Assembly (NCBI RefSeq): GCF_006716305.1
Contig: NZ_VFOU01000001.1
Coordinates: 930,001 to 994,000, forward strand
Reading direction: 5' to 3'
Origin: Enteractinococcus coprophilus
GTDB lineage: Bacteria > Actinomycetota > Actinomycetes > Actinomycetales > Micrococcaceae
DNA length: 64,000 nt
In this document: in pieces, positions 33,383 to 42,047 of the stretch
How positions within the stretch are numbered: the stretch's first letter is position 1
How the letters are laid out: every line of letters begins with the position of its first letter
Program-made: the position numbers and the translations under genes
The notes under the pieces: model-generated
What the model was told of the DNA's origin: nothing
The model's input: the letters and a program-made list of their open reading frames with translations, nothing else
The model's database searches: none

Positions 33383-33396
33383 GTTCAAATTTGAAC
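33383..33396. promoter_or_regulatory. Perfect 14-bp palindrome in the FMN reductase / chrA divergent promoter
   Basis: GTTCAAATTTGAAC is a perfect palindrome, 31 bases upstream of the reductase start. MarR-family regulators often bind sites of this type. Related sequences lie upstream of the LLM oxidoreductase (12268) and yceI (41939). Confidence 0.55.
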
Positions 33397-33470
33397 AAAG
33401 CGTTCAGTTGAGTATGACATTACGAGTGGCTCGCGGCAAATTTCATTGTTCTCTGGGTGAAATTGCTACG

Positions 33471-34727
33471 GTGGTGGTGTCTGAAAGTTCCGATTCCGCA
33501 CTTGTTCTAAGGACCCCGTTGGCCAGTTCACGCCCGGTAGAAGTTTTTCGCACATTCCTCAAACTTGGCGTCACCTCTTTTGGTGGGCCGGTAGCGCATC
33601 TCGGGTATTTTCGCGATGAACTCGTCAGGCGTCGCAAATGGCTTACTGAACAGCACTACGGCCAGCTGGTCGCCTTGTGTCAGTTTCTGCCTGGTCCCGC
33701 ATCGAGTCAGGTCGGTTTCGCCCTGGGACTGCTGCGCGGCGGATATTGGGGTGGCCTGGCCGCCTGGATGGCATTCACCTTGCCATCTGCACTGTTGCTG
33801 GTCTTTTTTGCCATCGGTGCGGTAAATTTACACGGCGTGGTTGGTCAGGGCCTGATGATCGGCTTGAAGGCCGTCGCGGTTGCTGTCGTCGCGCATGCCG
33901 TATGGGGTATGGCCAAAGCTCTCACCCCGGATGTCCGAAGGGTGCTCATCGGGCTGGTTGCCGTAGGGCTCGCCCTGTTCTTGCCGGGAAACTTGGGGCA
34001 AATCGCAGCCATCATATTCGGTCTCGCGGCCGGGGTGGTGTGGTGTCGAAATATCCTCGGTTCCAGCGCGACACCCTTGACCGTAGTGGTTTCCAAACGT
34101 GTTGGCGTCATCTGTGCTGCGCTATTTGCGGCACTCATGATCGGGTTGCCCATCATCGCTGCGGTGATGCAAAACTCGTGGGTGAGCTTGACCGATGCGT
34201 TTTATCGTGCCGGGGCCCTCGTGTTCGGGGGCGGACACGTCGTGCTGCCACTGTTACAAGGGGAGCCTGCGGTGGCGGAAGCACTGACTCAGGACCAGTT
34301 CTTGGCTGGTTATGGCGCAGCTCAAGCTGTGCCCGGTCCACTCTTTACGTTTGCAGCCTACCTAGGGTTCGAGATGGGCACGGGGCCGACTGCCTGGATC
34401 AGTGCTGCGGTCGCACTGATCGCGATTTTCCTGCCCGGTATGTTACTGCTGCTGGCGGTCCTGCCGTTTTGGGGTCAACTCCAACAGAACTCGCTGGCCC
34501 GTGCTGGCGTGACAGGGGCAAATGCCGCCGTCGTCGGCATTCTGGCTGCTGCGCTGGTCCATCCGGTCATTACCTCCGGCATCACCGGGATCGCCCCTTT
34601 GATCATCGCGGTTGGCTGTTTTGTGCTACTTGTGTATGCCAAACTCCCCGCCTGGGCGGTGGTGATCATCGGCGCAGTCGGCGGCGTCATCGCTAGTGGT
34701 GTAGGCCTGGGCATCGGCTGGATCTAG
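33471..34727 (+). CDS. chrA: Chromate transporter (ChrA family, two-domain)
   Basis: About 418 residues from the GTG cluster at 33471-33479; TTG 33408 or ATG 33414 would add 20 residues without family similarity. Two CHR domains are visible: FLKLGVTSFGGPVAHLG and GQLVALCQFLPGPASSQVGFALG in the first half, GALVFGGGHVVLPLLQ and AAQAVPGPLFTFAAYLG in the second. ChrA proteins export chromate driven by the membrane potential. The divergent FMN reductase could reduce Cr(VI), giving a two-part chromate response; the substrate link is inference. Confidence 0.85.
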   Translation: MVVSESSDSALVLRTPLASSRPVEVFRTFLKLGVTSFGGPVAHLGYFRDELVRRRKWLTEQHYGQLVALCQFLPGPASSQVGFALGLLRGGYWGGLAAWMAFTLPSALLLVFFAIGAVNLHGVVGQGLMIGLKAVAVAVVAHAVWGMAKALTPDVRRVLIGLVAVGLALFLPGNLGQIAAIIFGLAAGVVWCRNILGSSATPLTVVVSKRVGVICAALFAALMIGLPIIAAVMQNSWVSLTDAFYRAGALVFGGGHVVLPLLQGEPAVAEALTQDQFLAGYGAAQAVPGPLFTFAAYLGFEMGTGPTAWISAAVALIAIFLPGMLLLLAVLPFWGQLQQNSLARAGVTGANAAVVGILAAALVHPVITSGITGIAPLIIAVGCFVLLVYAKLPAWAVVIIGAVGGVIASGVGLGIGWI

Positions 34728-34913
34728 TGGCTGAAAGCTTATCGTGCGGGCCTCGAATCGCTGATTTGGGGTTCGATAGCGTAGACTGCCAACAGCCAGC
34801 CGGACAGTAAACCTCTTTTCCGGTGCCGGCCAGTACCGCGTTGAGTGGCCTTTGTATAGCCGCTCCGCCTGTGCCAGGGCCGGGTCTTCCATTTACCCGG
34901 ACGGATTCATTTT

Positions 34914-36389
34914 TTGACATCTCTTCAATACGCCGCCACAACTGGCGGTCCATCCACCATGCCTTCTTCTGCAACCAATAGCTCAGCCAACGGATTCACC
35001 GAACTCGGTGTGCCGAGCAAATTGGTCGACGCACTCGCAGCACAAAGCATTACCTCGCCCACCCCGATCCAAGCCGCAACCCTGCCAGACTCGCTGGCCG
35101 GGCGCGACGTGTTAGGTCGCGGTCGTACCGGATCGGGCAAATCCATTGCCTTCATGCTGCCGACCACGGCCCGATTGAATAACGGTCGCACCGCAACGAG
35201 TCGCCACCCACGGTCGCTCGTCTTGGCGCCCACCAGGGAACTGGCGCTGCAACTTGCCGAGACGTTTGAACCGCTCGGTGCCGCAACCGGCCTGAAATCC
35301 GCCACCGTGTTTGGCGGCGTCGGACAGAACCCCCAGGTTAGGGCCCTGCGCCGCGGCGTCGACGTGCTGGTTGCTTGCCCGGGGCGTCTGCTCGATCTGA
35401 TCGGTCAAGGCCACGCCGACCTGTCAGAGATCGAAGTGCTCGTCATCGACGAGGCTGACCACATGGCTGACATGGGCTTCTTACCTCTGGTGCGACGCAT
35501 CCTCGATCAGGTGCCCGCCACAGCCCAAAAGATGCTGTTCTCCGCGACCCTCGATGCGGCCGTCAATGGCCTCGTGAAGCGCTACCTGAAAAATCCGGTC
35601 GTCCATGAGGCCGATTCGGCGGCCTCGCCGGTCGCCAAAATGGATCACCATGTCATCACCGTGGATTCCGATGACCGGCTTCGCACCCTGGCCAACCTGT
35701 GTGCCGCCGAGGGCCGAACCATTGTGTTTACCCGCACCAAACACGGTGCCAAACGCACCGCAAAGCAGCTTCGGCAACGCGGCGTGAGCGCTCTGGAACT
35801 CCACGGCAACCTGTCCCAGAATGCTCGCACCCGTAATCTGCAGGCCTTCCACGAAGGCACCGCCGGCACCTTGGTGGCCACCGATATCGCGGCCCGCGGG
35901 ATTCACGTCGACGATGTGTCACTGGTTGTTCATGCGGATCCGCCAGCCGAGCATAAGGCGTATCTGCACCGTTCAGGTCGAACAGCCCGCGCCGGCCAAG
36001 CCGGCACAGTCATCACGCTGAGCCTGCCGGATCTCACCGGTGAGGTTCGCAAACTGATGCGGGCAGCAAAGATTTCGCCAACGCTGCACGAAGACGGGGC
36101 GACGCGAGAACTGCTCGACGAATTAGTGCCAGGTCCACGCCAGTTCTTGGACGCTGTCGATCTCGAACGTCAGTTGGATCTTGTGACCCCGGCTCCACAG
36201 CCGCAACGCAATCAACGACCGCGTCGTACAGCTGACCGTGAGGACCACGGTCGAGGCGGGGCCGGCCAGCGTTCGCGGAATCGTCGTGGCCGTTCCCATG
36301 GCGACCAGAAGCCTTCGGGTCAACGCGCATCGTCCGGACGTCGTGGTGGCAACCGTCGTCGTAGCACCGACGGGCCGACGAGCCGCTAA
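34914..36389 (+). CDS. DEAD-box RNA helicase
   Basis: Up to 491 residues from TTG 34914 (ATG 34959 is equally likely, 476 residues). Motifs in order are the Q-motif SPTPIQ, motif I RTGSGKS, PTRELAL, PGRLLDLI, VIDEADHMADMGF, SAT, VFTRTKHGAK, VATDIAARGIHV and HRSGRTARAG. The last 90 residues are a basic, Arg/Gly-rich tail that probably binds RNA. Cold or ribosome-assembly roles are usual in the family. A terminator follows. Confidence 0.93.
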   Translation: MTSLQYAATTGGPSTMPSSATNSSANGFTELGVPSKLVDALAAQSITSPTPIQAATLPDSLAGRDVLGRGRTGSGKSIAFMLPTTARLNNGRTATSRHPRSLVLAPTRELALQLAETFEPLGAATGLKSATVFGGVGQNPQVRALRRGVDVLVACPGRLLDLIGQGHADLSEIEVLVIDEADHMADMGFLPLVRRILDQVPATAQKMLFSATLDAAVNGLVKRYLKNPVVHEADSAASPVAKMDHHVITVDSDDRLRTLANLCAAEGRTIVFTRTKHGAKRTAKQLRQRGVSALELHGNLSQNARTRNLQAFHEGTAGTLVATDIAARGIHVDDVSLVVHADPPAEHKAYLHRSGRTARAGQAGTVITLSLPDLTGEVRKLMRAAKISPTLHEDGATRELLDELVPGPRQFLDAVDLERQLDLVTPAPQPQRNQRPRRTADREDHGRGGAGQRSRNRRGRSHGDQKPSGQRASSGRRGGNRRRSTDGPTSR

Positions 36390-36401
36390 ACACTAAACGC
36401 G

Positions 36402-36450
36402 AAATGCGCCAGCCAAGGATGGATACATTCTCCACCTGGCTGGCGCATTT
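36402..36450. terminator. Terminator between the helicase and the LRV-domain gene
   Basis: The stem AAATGCGCCAGCCA with TGGCTGGCGCATTT is perfect over 14 bp, with a 21-base loop, and is followed by TGTTGTG. It serves the convergent genes on both sides. Confidence 0.8.
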
Positions 36451-36466
36451 TGTTGTGCTTTGACGT

Positions 36467-37777
36467 TTACTGCTGCGGTCCCGACGGGTAGCCGCCTGTT
36501 TGCTGACCGTAGCCGCCGTAGGGTGGGGTACCGGGATATTGGCCGTAGGGTGGCTGCTGCATCGGGGGCTGCTGGTACCCGAATTGCTGTGGCGCGTGCT
36601 GAGCCGGGGGAGTGCTCGGCCCCTGGCTCTGATCATTTGCATCGGAGGTTTTCGGCGCGGTGTAGATCATGATCCCGGCCAGCAGCACCAGCGACATGAA
36701 CAACATCCAAATCACGGAAAAACTGGTGTGTTGCAGGGTGAAGAATCCCAGGACGGCCGTAGTGCGGCCGATCATGGTGAAGGCGGCTCCGAAGCTCACC
36801 GCAATCAAGAAATAGCGCATCCAGGCTGAGGGCTTCAGTAACTGCAGAATCGACAGGGTTACGGTAGCCAAAAACAGTAGGAGGATCAGCCAGCCGCCCG
36901 AGGCCACGTGCGAGGTCATTGCCCGAGCCATGCCGCCGACGCTGGGACCAAAAAAGAAACCGAACAGCGTCATAAAGGCTGCCCCACCGGTGATGAACAG
37001 GCCCCAAGTTTTCGCGCTATTCAGATCGATCGGAGTGCGCTGCCGTGCACGCGGTTGGAACGCTTGCCCATAGGGCTGTTGCGGTCCAGTCGGTTGGCCG
37101 TAACCATAAGGCGGTTGCTGTGGCTGGTGTGGGTAGCCGTACGGTGGTTGGCCGTAGCCGGTCGAGGGCGGCGGGGATTGCTGCTGCGATTGGGACGCCG
37201 TCGACGAGCCGGTTCCGGGCCACCCCCAGAGCGGTTCACCGTATTGGGCCTGCTCAGAGGCAGCGCTCTGCTGGGCGGCATCCTGCGACTGCTCGGGGGT
37301 CGCCGTTTCGGCGGACGCCGCTTCATCTGCATGGGTTGGACCAGTGGGCTCTGGCATTGCCCACGGGTGCTCGGCTTGGCGAGGTTCTTCCATAGCGGCC
37401 GCGTCGTCGGTGTGGCCCGGCTCGGTCACACCGGGGTCTGCTTCGGCCTCATCATTGACCGGATCCGGTTCCGGGCCGTCAGCCTCGCCGTCGGTGGGGT
37501 CTAGCGTTGAGGTATCCGCCTCGTCAGTTTCCACGGCTGCAAAAACCTTGGTCGCATCATCGTTGGAAGCAGCAGGTTCAACCGTCTGGGTGACCCCCGC
37601 CGGAGCGGCCTGTTCTGCTTGACGATCCCGAATCCAACCGGCCAACCCTGGATACACATTTGGGTGGGCCAAAATATCGTCCCAGGCCTCGGGGTGGGTC
37701 TGGGCGAGTTCTTGGAGTCGGTGCGGGGAAATGGCCGGATCGGTCAGGTCGACCGGATCCTGAGGGGATTGCGTCAT
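36467..37777 (-). CDS. Membrane protein with variant leucine-rich-repeat N-terminus
   Basis: A 436-residue protein in four parts. Residues 1-55 are a variant leucine-rich-repeat (LRV) unit with DPAISPHRLQELAQTHPEAW and HPNVYPGLAGWI. Residues 60-190 are an acidic, disordered linker. Residues 190-250 are a Pro/Gln/Tyr/Gly-rich tract. Four membrane helices follow (about 270-390), and the C-terminus is a second PQY-rich tract ending GYPSGPQQ. Such proteins are common in Micrococcales but uncharacterised. It may act as an envelope scaffold; that is only a guess. Confidence 0.7.
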   Translation of the reverse strand: MTQSPQDPVDLTDPAISPHRLQELAQTHPEAWDDILAHPNVYPGLAGWIRDRQAEQAAPAGVTQTVEPAASNDDATKVFAAVETDEADTSTLDPTDGEADGPEPDPVNDEAEADPGVTEPGHTDDAAAMEEPRQAEHPWAMPEPTGPTHADEAASAETATPEQSQDAAQQSAASEQAQYGEPLWGWPGTGSSTASQSQQQSPPPSTGYGQPPYGYPHQPQQPPYGYGQPTGPQQPYGQAFQPRARQRTPIDLNSAKTWGLFITGGAAFMTLFGFFFGPSVGGMARAMTSHVASGGWLILLLFLATVTLSILQLLKPSAWMRYFLIAVSFGAAFTMIGRTTAVLGFFTLQHTSFSVIWMLFMSLVLLAGIMIYTAPKTSDANDQSQGPSTPPAQHAPQQFGYQQPPMQQPPYGQYPGTPPYGGYGQQTGGYPSGPQQ

Positions 37778-38033
37778 GCTGCGGGGGTCCTTTGAGGGTC
37801 ATCAAGGCGTGCCTGAGTTGTATTTCTTTACGGTGTCGCAGCGAACCTGGTGGGATGGAAACCTTCGACGCTGACACCGCATCCAAAGTCTAGCCGAGCA
37901 CAATAACGCGTCATACTGTAAGTAGTCACACACTTTAGGATAGATTTTGAGTCGCAACCGTGCGGATAACAGTTGCATATATTTGGGGGCGTCGCGAGGT
38001 GAACTCCGCCGCCGTATTGTATGAGTAGAACAT
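37778..38033. other. Divergent promoter region of the LRV protein and vanW genes
   Basis: This 256-base region separates the two divergent genes. No gene is seen. There is no Shine-Dalgarno before the vanW ATG; TATTGT at 38015-38020 lies 13 bases upstream and TATGAG at 38020-38025 eight bases, so the transcript could be leaderless. Confidence 0.4.
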
Positions 38034-40370
38034 ATGGCTGACGATAATAAACCACAGCATCTCGACCCATCGGACCACAGCGGTGACGAGACCACCACAC
38101 ACCATCGAACCACCACCGATGAGACTCGGGCGCTGCCGGAAATTTCCGACGAGGGCACCGAGAGCGCCAACGCGCCCCTTGACGACGTCGCGTCCGATGC
38201 ACAAGCTTCCCAGGACGCTGCACCGGATGAGGGCGCTGATGAACCTGTCGAGGACGCTCAGCCAGCCGAGACTGTGACCGAAGAGGTCGATCCCGAAACC
38301 CGCATGCTGCAACAAATCGCGGCGTTGAAATCTGGTGACCAGATTGCCGACGACGCTGCTTCGGAAGAGTCCGGAGATGAGCGTTCGGCCGCAGATGCCG
38401 ATTCGCCGGACATCGTGTCAGCGGATGCATCCGAGGACGACGCACAGGCTGAGGCGGTCCCGCACACCACGGTGTTCTATGATTCGCCAAGCAGCATCGA
38501 GGCGACCCAGCAGCCAGACCAGACCGAGACGATGCCGCCGATCGCGGTGGCTGCCGCGGGCGGATCGGCCGCCGGTCCCAACGAGCCAGCAGATACGGCC
38601 CGCAAGAAAAAACGCCGGTGGCCGTGGGTCCTGGTGGTTCTGATCGTGTTGCTTGGTGGCGGTTACGTGGCCGCCGCATTTGCGACCCAAGATGCCCTAC
38701 CAGCCACCCTGACGGTAGAAGGAGTCGATGTGTCTGGGCTGTCGGCCGAAGATGCTGCTCCCAGGTTGGAAGAGGCCTTTGCCGAACGCGCACAGCGCGA
38801 GATTTCCGTCGTCGTCCAAGACCACGAAGCCACTCTGATTCCCGCCGAATCCGGATATAGCTACGATGTCGAGGCAACTCTGGATGATCTGACAGCTCTG
38901 ACGTTCAACCCGGTGGAACTGTGGGCCCGCCTGTTTGGGGAAGCTCATGTGCCCGCCAGCAAATCGGTGGACGAGGAAACCTCCTCGGAGACGATAGCCG
39001 GGCTGGCCGAGCAGCTGACCTTTGACCCGACTGAAGGATCGGTGGTCTACGAGGGTGCGGAACTGGACTATACCGAGCCGGTTGACGGGTTCACCGTGGA
39101 CGACGAAGCGCTGGCCGAGCTGGTGGCCGCCGAATGGTTGGGCGAGGAAACCGAACTGACCGCGCCCGGTGAAGTCGAAGATCCTGCGATCTCGGGCGAA
39201 CAGTGGGAACAATTCGTTGCCGACACCGCTCAGCCGCTGGTTGAGGACAATTACACGGTGACCGCTGCTGACGCCACCACCGAGCTGACCCCGGCCCAAC
39301 TGGGTGCAGCAGCCGAAGTCCGGGTGGAAGGTGCCGCTGAGGAAACCGCGGCCACCGACGGACAAGAGACATCTCAGGAGGCCGAGACGTCTGAGGCCAC
39401 CGAGTCCGAGGATACGCAAGGTGTGCGCCCGGTGTTGATACTCGACGGCGAAGCACTGACCGACTCCCTGGCCGAAAATAATGCGGACTTTGAATCCACA
39501 AACCAGGACGCGACCGTGCGCTTGGCCGGGAGCGCGGGTTCTGGTCGTCCGGAAGTCGTTCCTGGTTCCACCGGCCGCGGCGTGGACGATGAACAAGTCG
39601 TGGATGAAATCCTGGCTGACCTGGCCGGGGAGCAGACCCGGTCCATCACCGTGGACTTACACGAGGTCAAACCGGAAGTCACCACCGAAGACGCCGAAGC
39701 CTGGGACGTCAACCACATCGAGGCCGAATATGCGACCCCCTACCCGCCCAATGACGGGCCACGCACCGCGAACCTGCGGATCGGTGCTGACCGGGTCAAT
39801 GGAACCGTGGTGATGCCCGGTGAAGAGTTCAACCTGGATGCCATCCTGGGCCCGATCACCGCGGCCAACGGCTACCACTCCTCAGGCGTAGTCGAATCCG
39901 GGGTCACCACCAACGCGATCGGCGGCGGGCTATCCCAGATTGCGACCATGGCCTATAACGCCGGCTTTTTGGGCGGCATGGAAATCGTCGAACACAAACC
40001 GCACTCGCGCTGGTTCGACCGCTACCCGCAGGGCCGCGAATCCACCTACTGGGAAGGCCAGATCAACGTCCGGTGGAAAAATGACACCGATGCACCCGTC
40101 ATTGTGGAAATGTGGTTAGCCAACAATCAGGTCCATACCCGGCTGTGGGGCTCGGACTACTACGACGTCTCCACGACCACATCGGAACCGTATAACCACA
40201 CGGCATCTCCGACCATCCGCAATTCCGACTCGCAATGTGTTGCCGAACGCGGCGGTCGGGAAGGTTTCACCGTCGACGTCCACCGCACCAAGACCCCACC
40301 GGATGGTTCACCGATCAAAGAATCCTGGCGCTGGGCCTACTCGGGCTGGCCAACTGTGATCTGTGAATAA
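38034..40370 (+). CDS. VanW family protein with peptidoglycan-binding domain
   Basis: A 778-residue protein. The first 190 residues are acidic and disordered. The stop-transfer KKKRRW is followed by a single membrane helix (about 200-220). An extracellular region carries two putative peptidoglycan-binding (PF12229-like) units and a Glu/Thr-rich linker, and the VanW domain covers about residues 585-770 with GEEFNLDAILGPITAANGYH, GGGLSQIATMAYNAGF and EHKPHSRWFDRYPQGRE. VanW is found in vancomycin-resistance clusters but its reaction is unknown. The stop overlaps the transglycosylase start by eight bases. Confidence 0.88.
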   Translation: MADDNKPQHLDPSDHSGDETTTHHRTTTDETRALPEISDEGTESANAPLDDVASDAQASQDAAPDEGADEPVEDAQPAETVTEEVDPETRMLQQIAALKSGDQIADDAASEESGDERSAADADSPDIVSADASEDDAQAEAVPHTTVFYDSPSSIEATQQPDQTETMPPIAVAAAGGSAAGPNEPADTARKKKRRWPWVLVVLIVLLGGGYVAAAFATQDALPATLTVEGVDVSGLSAEDAAPRLEEAFAERAQREISVVVQDHEATLIPAESGYSYDVEATLDDLTALTFNPVELWARLFGEAHVPASKSVDEETSSETIAGLAEQLTFDPTEGSVVYEGAELDYTEPVDGFTVDDEALAELVAAEWLGEETELTAPGEVEDPAISGEQWEQFVADTAQPLVEDNYTVTAADATTELTPAQLGAAAEVRVEGAAEETAATDGQETSQEAETSEATESEDTQGVRPVLILDGEALTDSLAENNADFESTNQDATVRLAGSAGSGRPEVVPGSTGRGVDDEQVVDEILADLAGEQTRSITVDLHEVKPEVTTEDAEAWDVNHIEAEYATPYPPNDGPRTANLRIGADRVNGTVVMPGEEFNLDAILGPITAANGYHSSGVVESGVTTNAIGGGLSQIATMAYNAGFLGGMEIVEHKPHSRWFDRYPQGRESTYWEGQINVRWKNDTDAPVIVEMWLANNQVHTRLWGSDYYDVSTTTSEPYNHTASPTIRNSDSQCVAERGGREGFTVDVHRTKTPPDGSPIKESWRWAYSGWPTVICE

Positions 40371-41133
40371 CTCACCGCGCCGCGGTCGTGCCCTGACCTG
40401 GGCGGTGGTGCTGTGTTGCGCGCTGGGGTTGCTTGCCGCCACCCCGGTGCTCGCGGCCTCCACCATCCTGCGCACCGAACTGCTGCCCCGCAGCTCGGTG
40501 CTGACCGGTAACCCACTGCGCGATGCCACGGTCGCCGAAGCACCCCAGCTCCCCGCCGAGGTTGTCACCGGCCTGCGCCTAGACCCGGTCTGGATCCAGG
40601 ACACCGCCGCGGCCACCGGCATCTCGGAGCGCGCCCTGTCGGCGTACACTGCCGCGGCTCTGACGATCCAACATGAGCACCCCAACTGCAACATCGGCTG
40701 GAACACCCTGGCGGCGATCGGGTATGTCGAAACCCGCCACGGCACCATCTACGGCTCGCACCTGAACGACGACGGCGTGGCCGTCCCGGCCATTACCGGT
40801 CCGGCGCTGGACGGCGAGCAGTTCAAAGGCATCCCCGATAGTGACAACGGCGAACTCGACGGCGACACCACCTGGGATCGGGCCGTCGGGCCGATGCAAT
40901 TCATCCCGCAAACCTGGGCCATCTACGGGCGCGATGGTAACGGCGATGGGATTGCCGACCCGCAACACATTGACGACGCCACACTGAGTGCTGCTGCCCT
41001 ACTGTGCGCCAGGGGCGGGGATCTGACCGAGCAAACCAATTGGATCCGCGCCGTGCACGCCTATAACCAAAGCATTGAGTACAACCACCAGGTTGTGGAC
41101 GCAGCCAATGCCTACGCGCGTGCCGCCCAGTAG
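40363..41133 (+). CDS. Lytic transglycosylase, secreted
   Basis: 256 residues from GTG 40363, inside the vanW gene end. A signal peptide is present (RRGRALTWAVVLCCALG core, cleavage near AAS at about residue 32). The SLT-like domain has the catalytic Glu in WNTLAAIGYVETRHG and the family GPMQFIPQTWAIYG, then RDGNGDGIADPQHIDDA. It cleaves the glycan strand of peptidoglycan. The eight-base overlap with the vanW gene suggests coupled synthesis and a shared wall-remodelling role. Confidence 0.9.
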   Translation: MNNSPRRGRALTWAVVLCCALGLLAATPVLAASTILRTELLPRSSVLTGNPLRDATVAEAPQLPAEVVTGLRLDPVWIQDTAAATGISERALSAYTAAALTIQHEHPNCNIGWNTLAAIGYVETRHGTIYGSHLNDDGVAVPAITGPALDGEQFKGIPDSDNGELDGDTTWDRAVGPMQFIPQTWAIYGRDGNGDGIADPQHIDDATLSAAALLCARGGDLTEQTNWIRAVHAYNQSIEYNHQVVDAANAYARAAQ

Positions 41134-41153
41134 TCTCGTGCTGACTTATCAGC

Positions 41154-41834
41154 CTATGACGACGTCGACACCGGGGTCACCCACACCGCATCGACTGCGG
41201 CCGGTCCCAGCGTGAGTTGAGCATCAGGTGCCACCAGGGTCACCGTGTCAGAAAACGGCGCACCCGCCGTCAGTTCCACCACGGTGCCGTGCGCGACGCC
41301 GTGGAAGGCAAAGTACTGCAGCAGCGCGGGATCGTCATCGGCAATGCGTTCGACCACCGCCGGCACACCCATGCCCAGTTTGGTCAGGGAGATGGCCGTT
41401 AATTCCTGCATGCTGCCATCGGCTAACGGAATTGGATCGCCGTGGGGATCCCGCTGCGGAAAGCCCAAGTACTCATCAATCTTGTCGATCATAAAATCCG
41501 ACACGGCATGCTCTAACACCTCGGCTTCGTCGTGCACCTGATCCCAGGTATAGCCAAGTGCTTGGACTAAAAACGTTTCGATCAACCGGTGACGGCGGAC
41601 CATATCCAGCGCGTGAGCTCGACCGATGTCGGTCAGCGTGATCGCGCTATAGGGTGCATGGTCGATCAATCCGGCCTCGCGCAGTCGCCGCAACGCATCC
41701 GAGGTTGTCGATAAAGTGACGCCAACCCGTTGGGCAATACTGGTGGCCGTGATCGGTTCATCGGACCACTCACCAGCCAGCCAGATGGCCTTCAAGTAGT
41801 CCTGTGTGGAATCCGAGAGTTGGTTGATCGTCAT
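41154..41834 (-). CDS. DtxR/MntR-family metal-dependent regulator
   Basis: 226 residues from ATG 41834, the start at which family members begin (MTINQLSDSTQDYLKAIW). The N-terminal winged HTH has SIAQRVGVTLSTTSDALRRL. The dimer and metal-binding domain contains HRLIETFL, DEAEVLEHAVSDFM and FPQRDPHGDPIP, and a C-terminal FeoA/SH3-like domain follows. Metal specificity (Mn or Fe) cannot be settled by eye. A 16-base inverted repeat 26 bases upstream may be its own operator. Confidence 0.9.
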   Translation of the reverse strand: MTINQLSDSTQDYLKAIWLAGEWSDEPITATSIAQRVGVTLSTTSDALRRLREAGLIDHAPYSAITLTDIGRAHALDMVRRHRLIETFLVQALGYTWDQVHDEAEVLEHAVSDFMIDKIDEYLGFPQRDPHGDPIPLADGSMQELTAISLTKLGMGVPAVVERIADDDPALLQYFAFHGVAHGTVVELTAGAPFSDTVTLVAPDAQLTLGPAAVDAVWVTPVSTSS

Positions 41835-41859
41835 AAATGTTAACGTACCAAGACCCTTG

Positions 41860-41875
41860 AGTTTCTGCGGAAACT
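41860..41875. promoter_or_regulatory. Inverted repeat upstream of the DtxR-family gene
   Basis: AGTTTC and GAAACT are separated by TGCG, a perfect 6-bp inverted repeat. It is flanked by two direct CTTGAG copies. It lies between the DtxR-family gene and yceI and could be the regulator's metal-dependent operator, but it does not match the classic DtxR box. Confidence 0.4.
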
Positions 41876-41938
41876 TGAGGCTTTTTGCGTCACAAGCCCA
41901 CCCGTTTGACGCCCAGGTGGGGCGGTGTGTTGGACAAG

Positions 41939-41958
41939 GTATTTCAAATCTGGAATAC
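41939..41958. promoter_or_regulatory. 20-bp near-palindrome upstream of yceI
   Basis: GTATTTCAAATCTGGAATAC is symmetric at 8 of 10 pairs and resembles the palindrome at 33383. It lies 90 bases upstream of the yceI start, in the position of a promoter-linked operator. Confidence 0.5.
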
Positions 41959-42047
41959 TTTTCTCGTGGAAGACGTTCTATGCAACAGCCGGTCTTCACC
42001 AGAGCTTGTGTCAAGACCACAACCCAAACTTTTTGGAGGAATACTTT

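Noticed and set aside
33677-34696. 339-codon open frame inside chrA
   Set aside because: Arg/Gly/His/Cys-rich composition with no domain; it is an out-of-frame shadow of the GC-rich chrA coding sequence.
37828-38877. 349-codon minus-strand frame over the vanW start
   Set aside because: Arg- and Pro-rich shadow of the VanW coding sequence with no domain, and it spans the promoter region.
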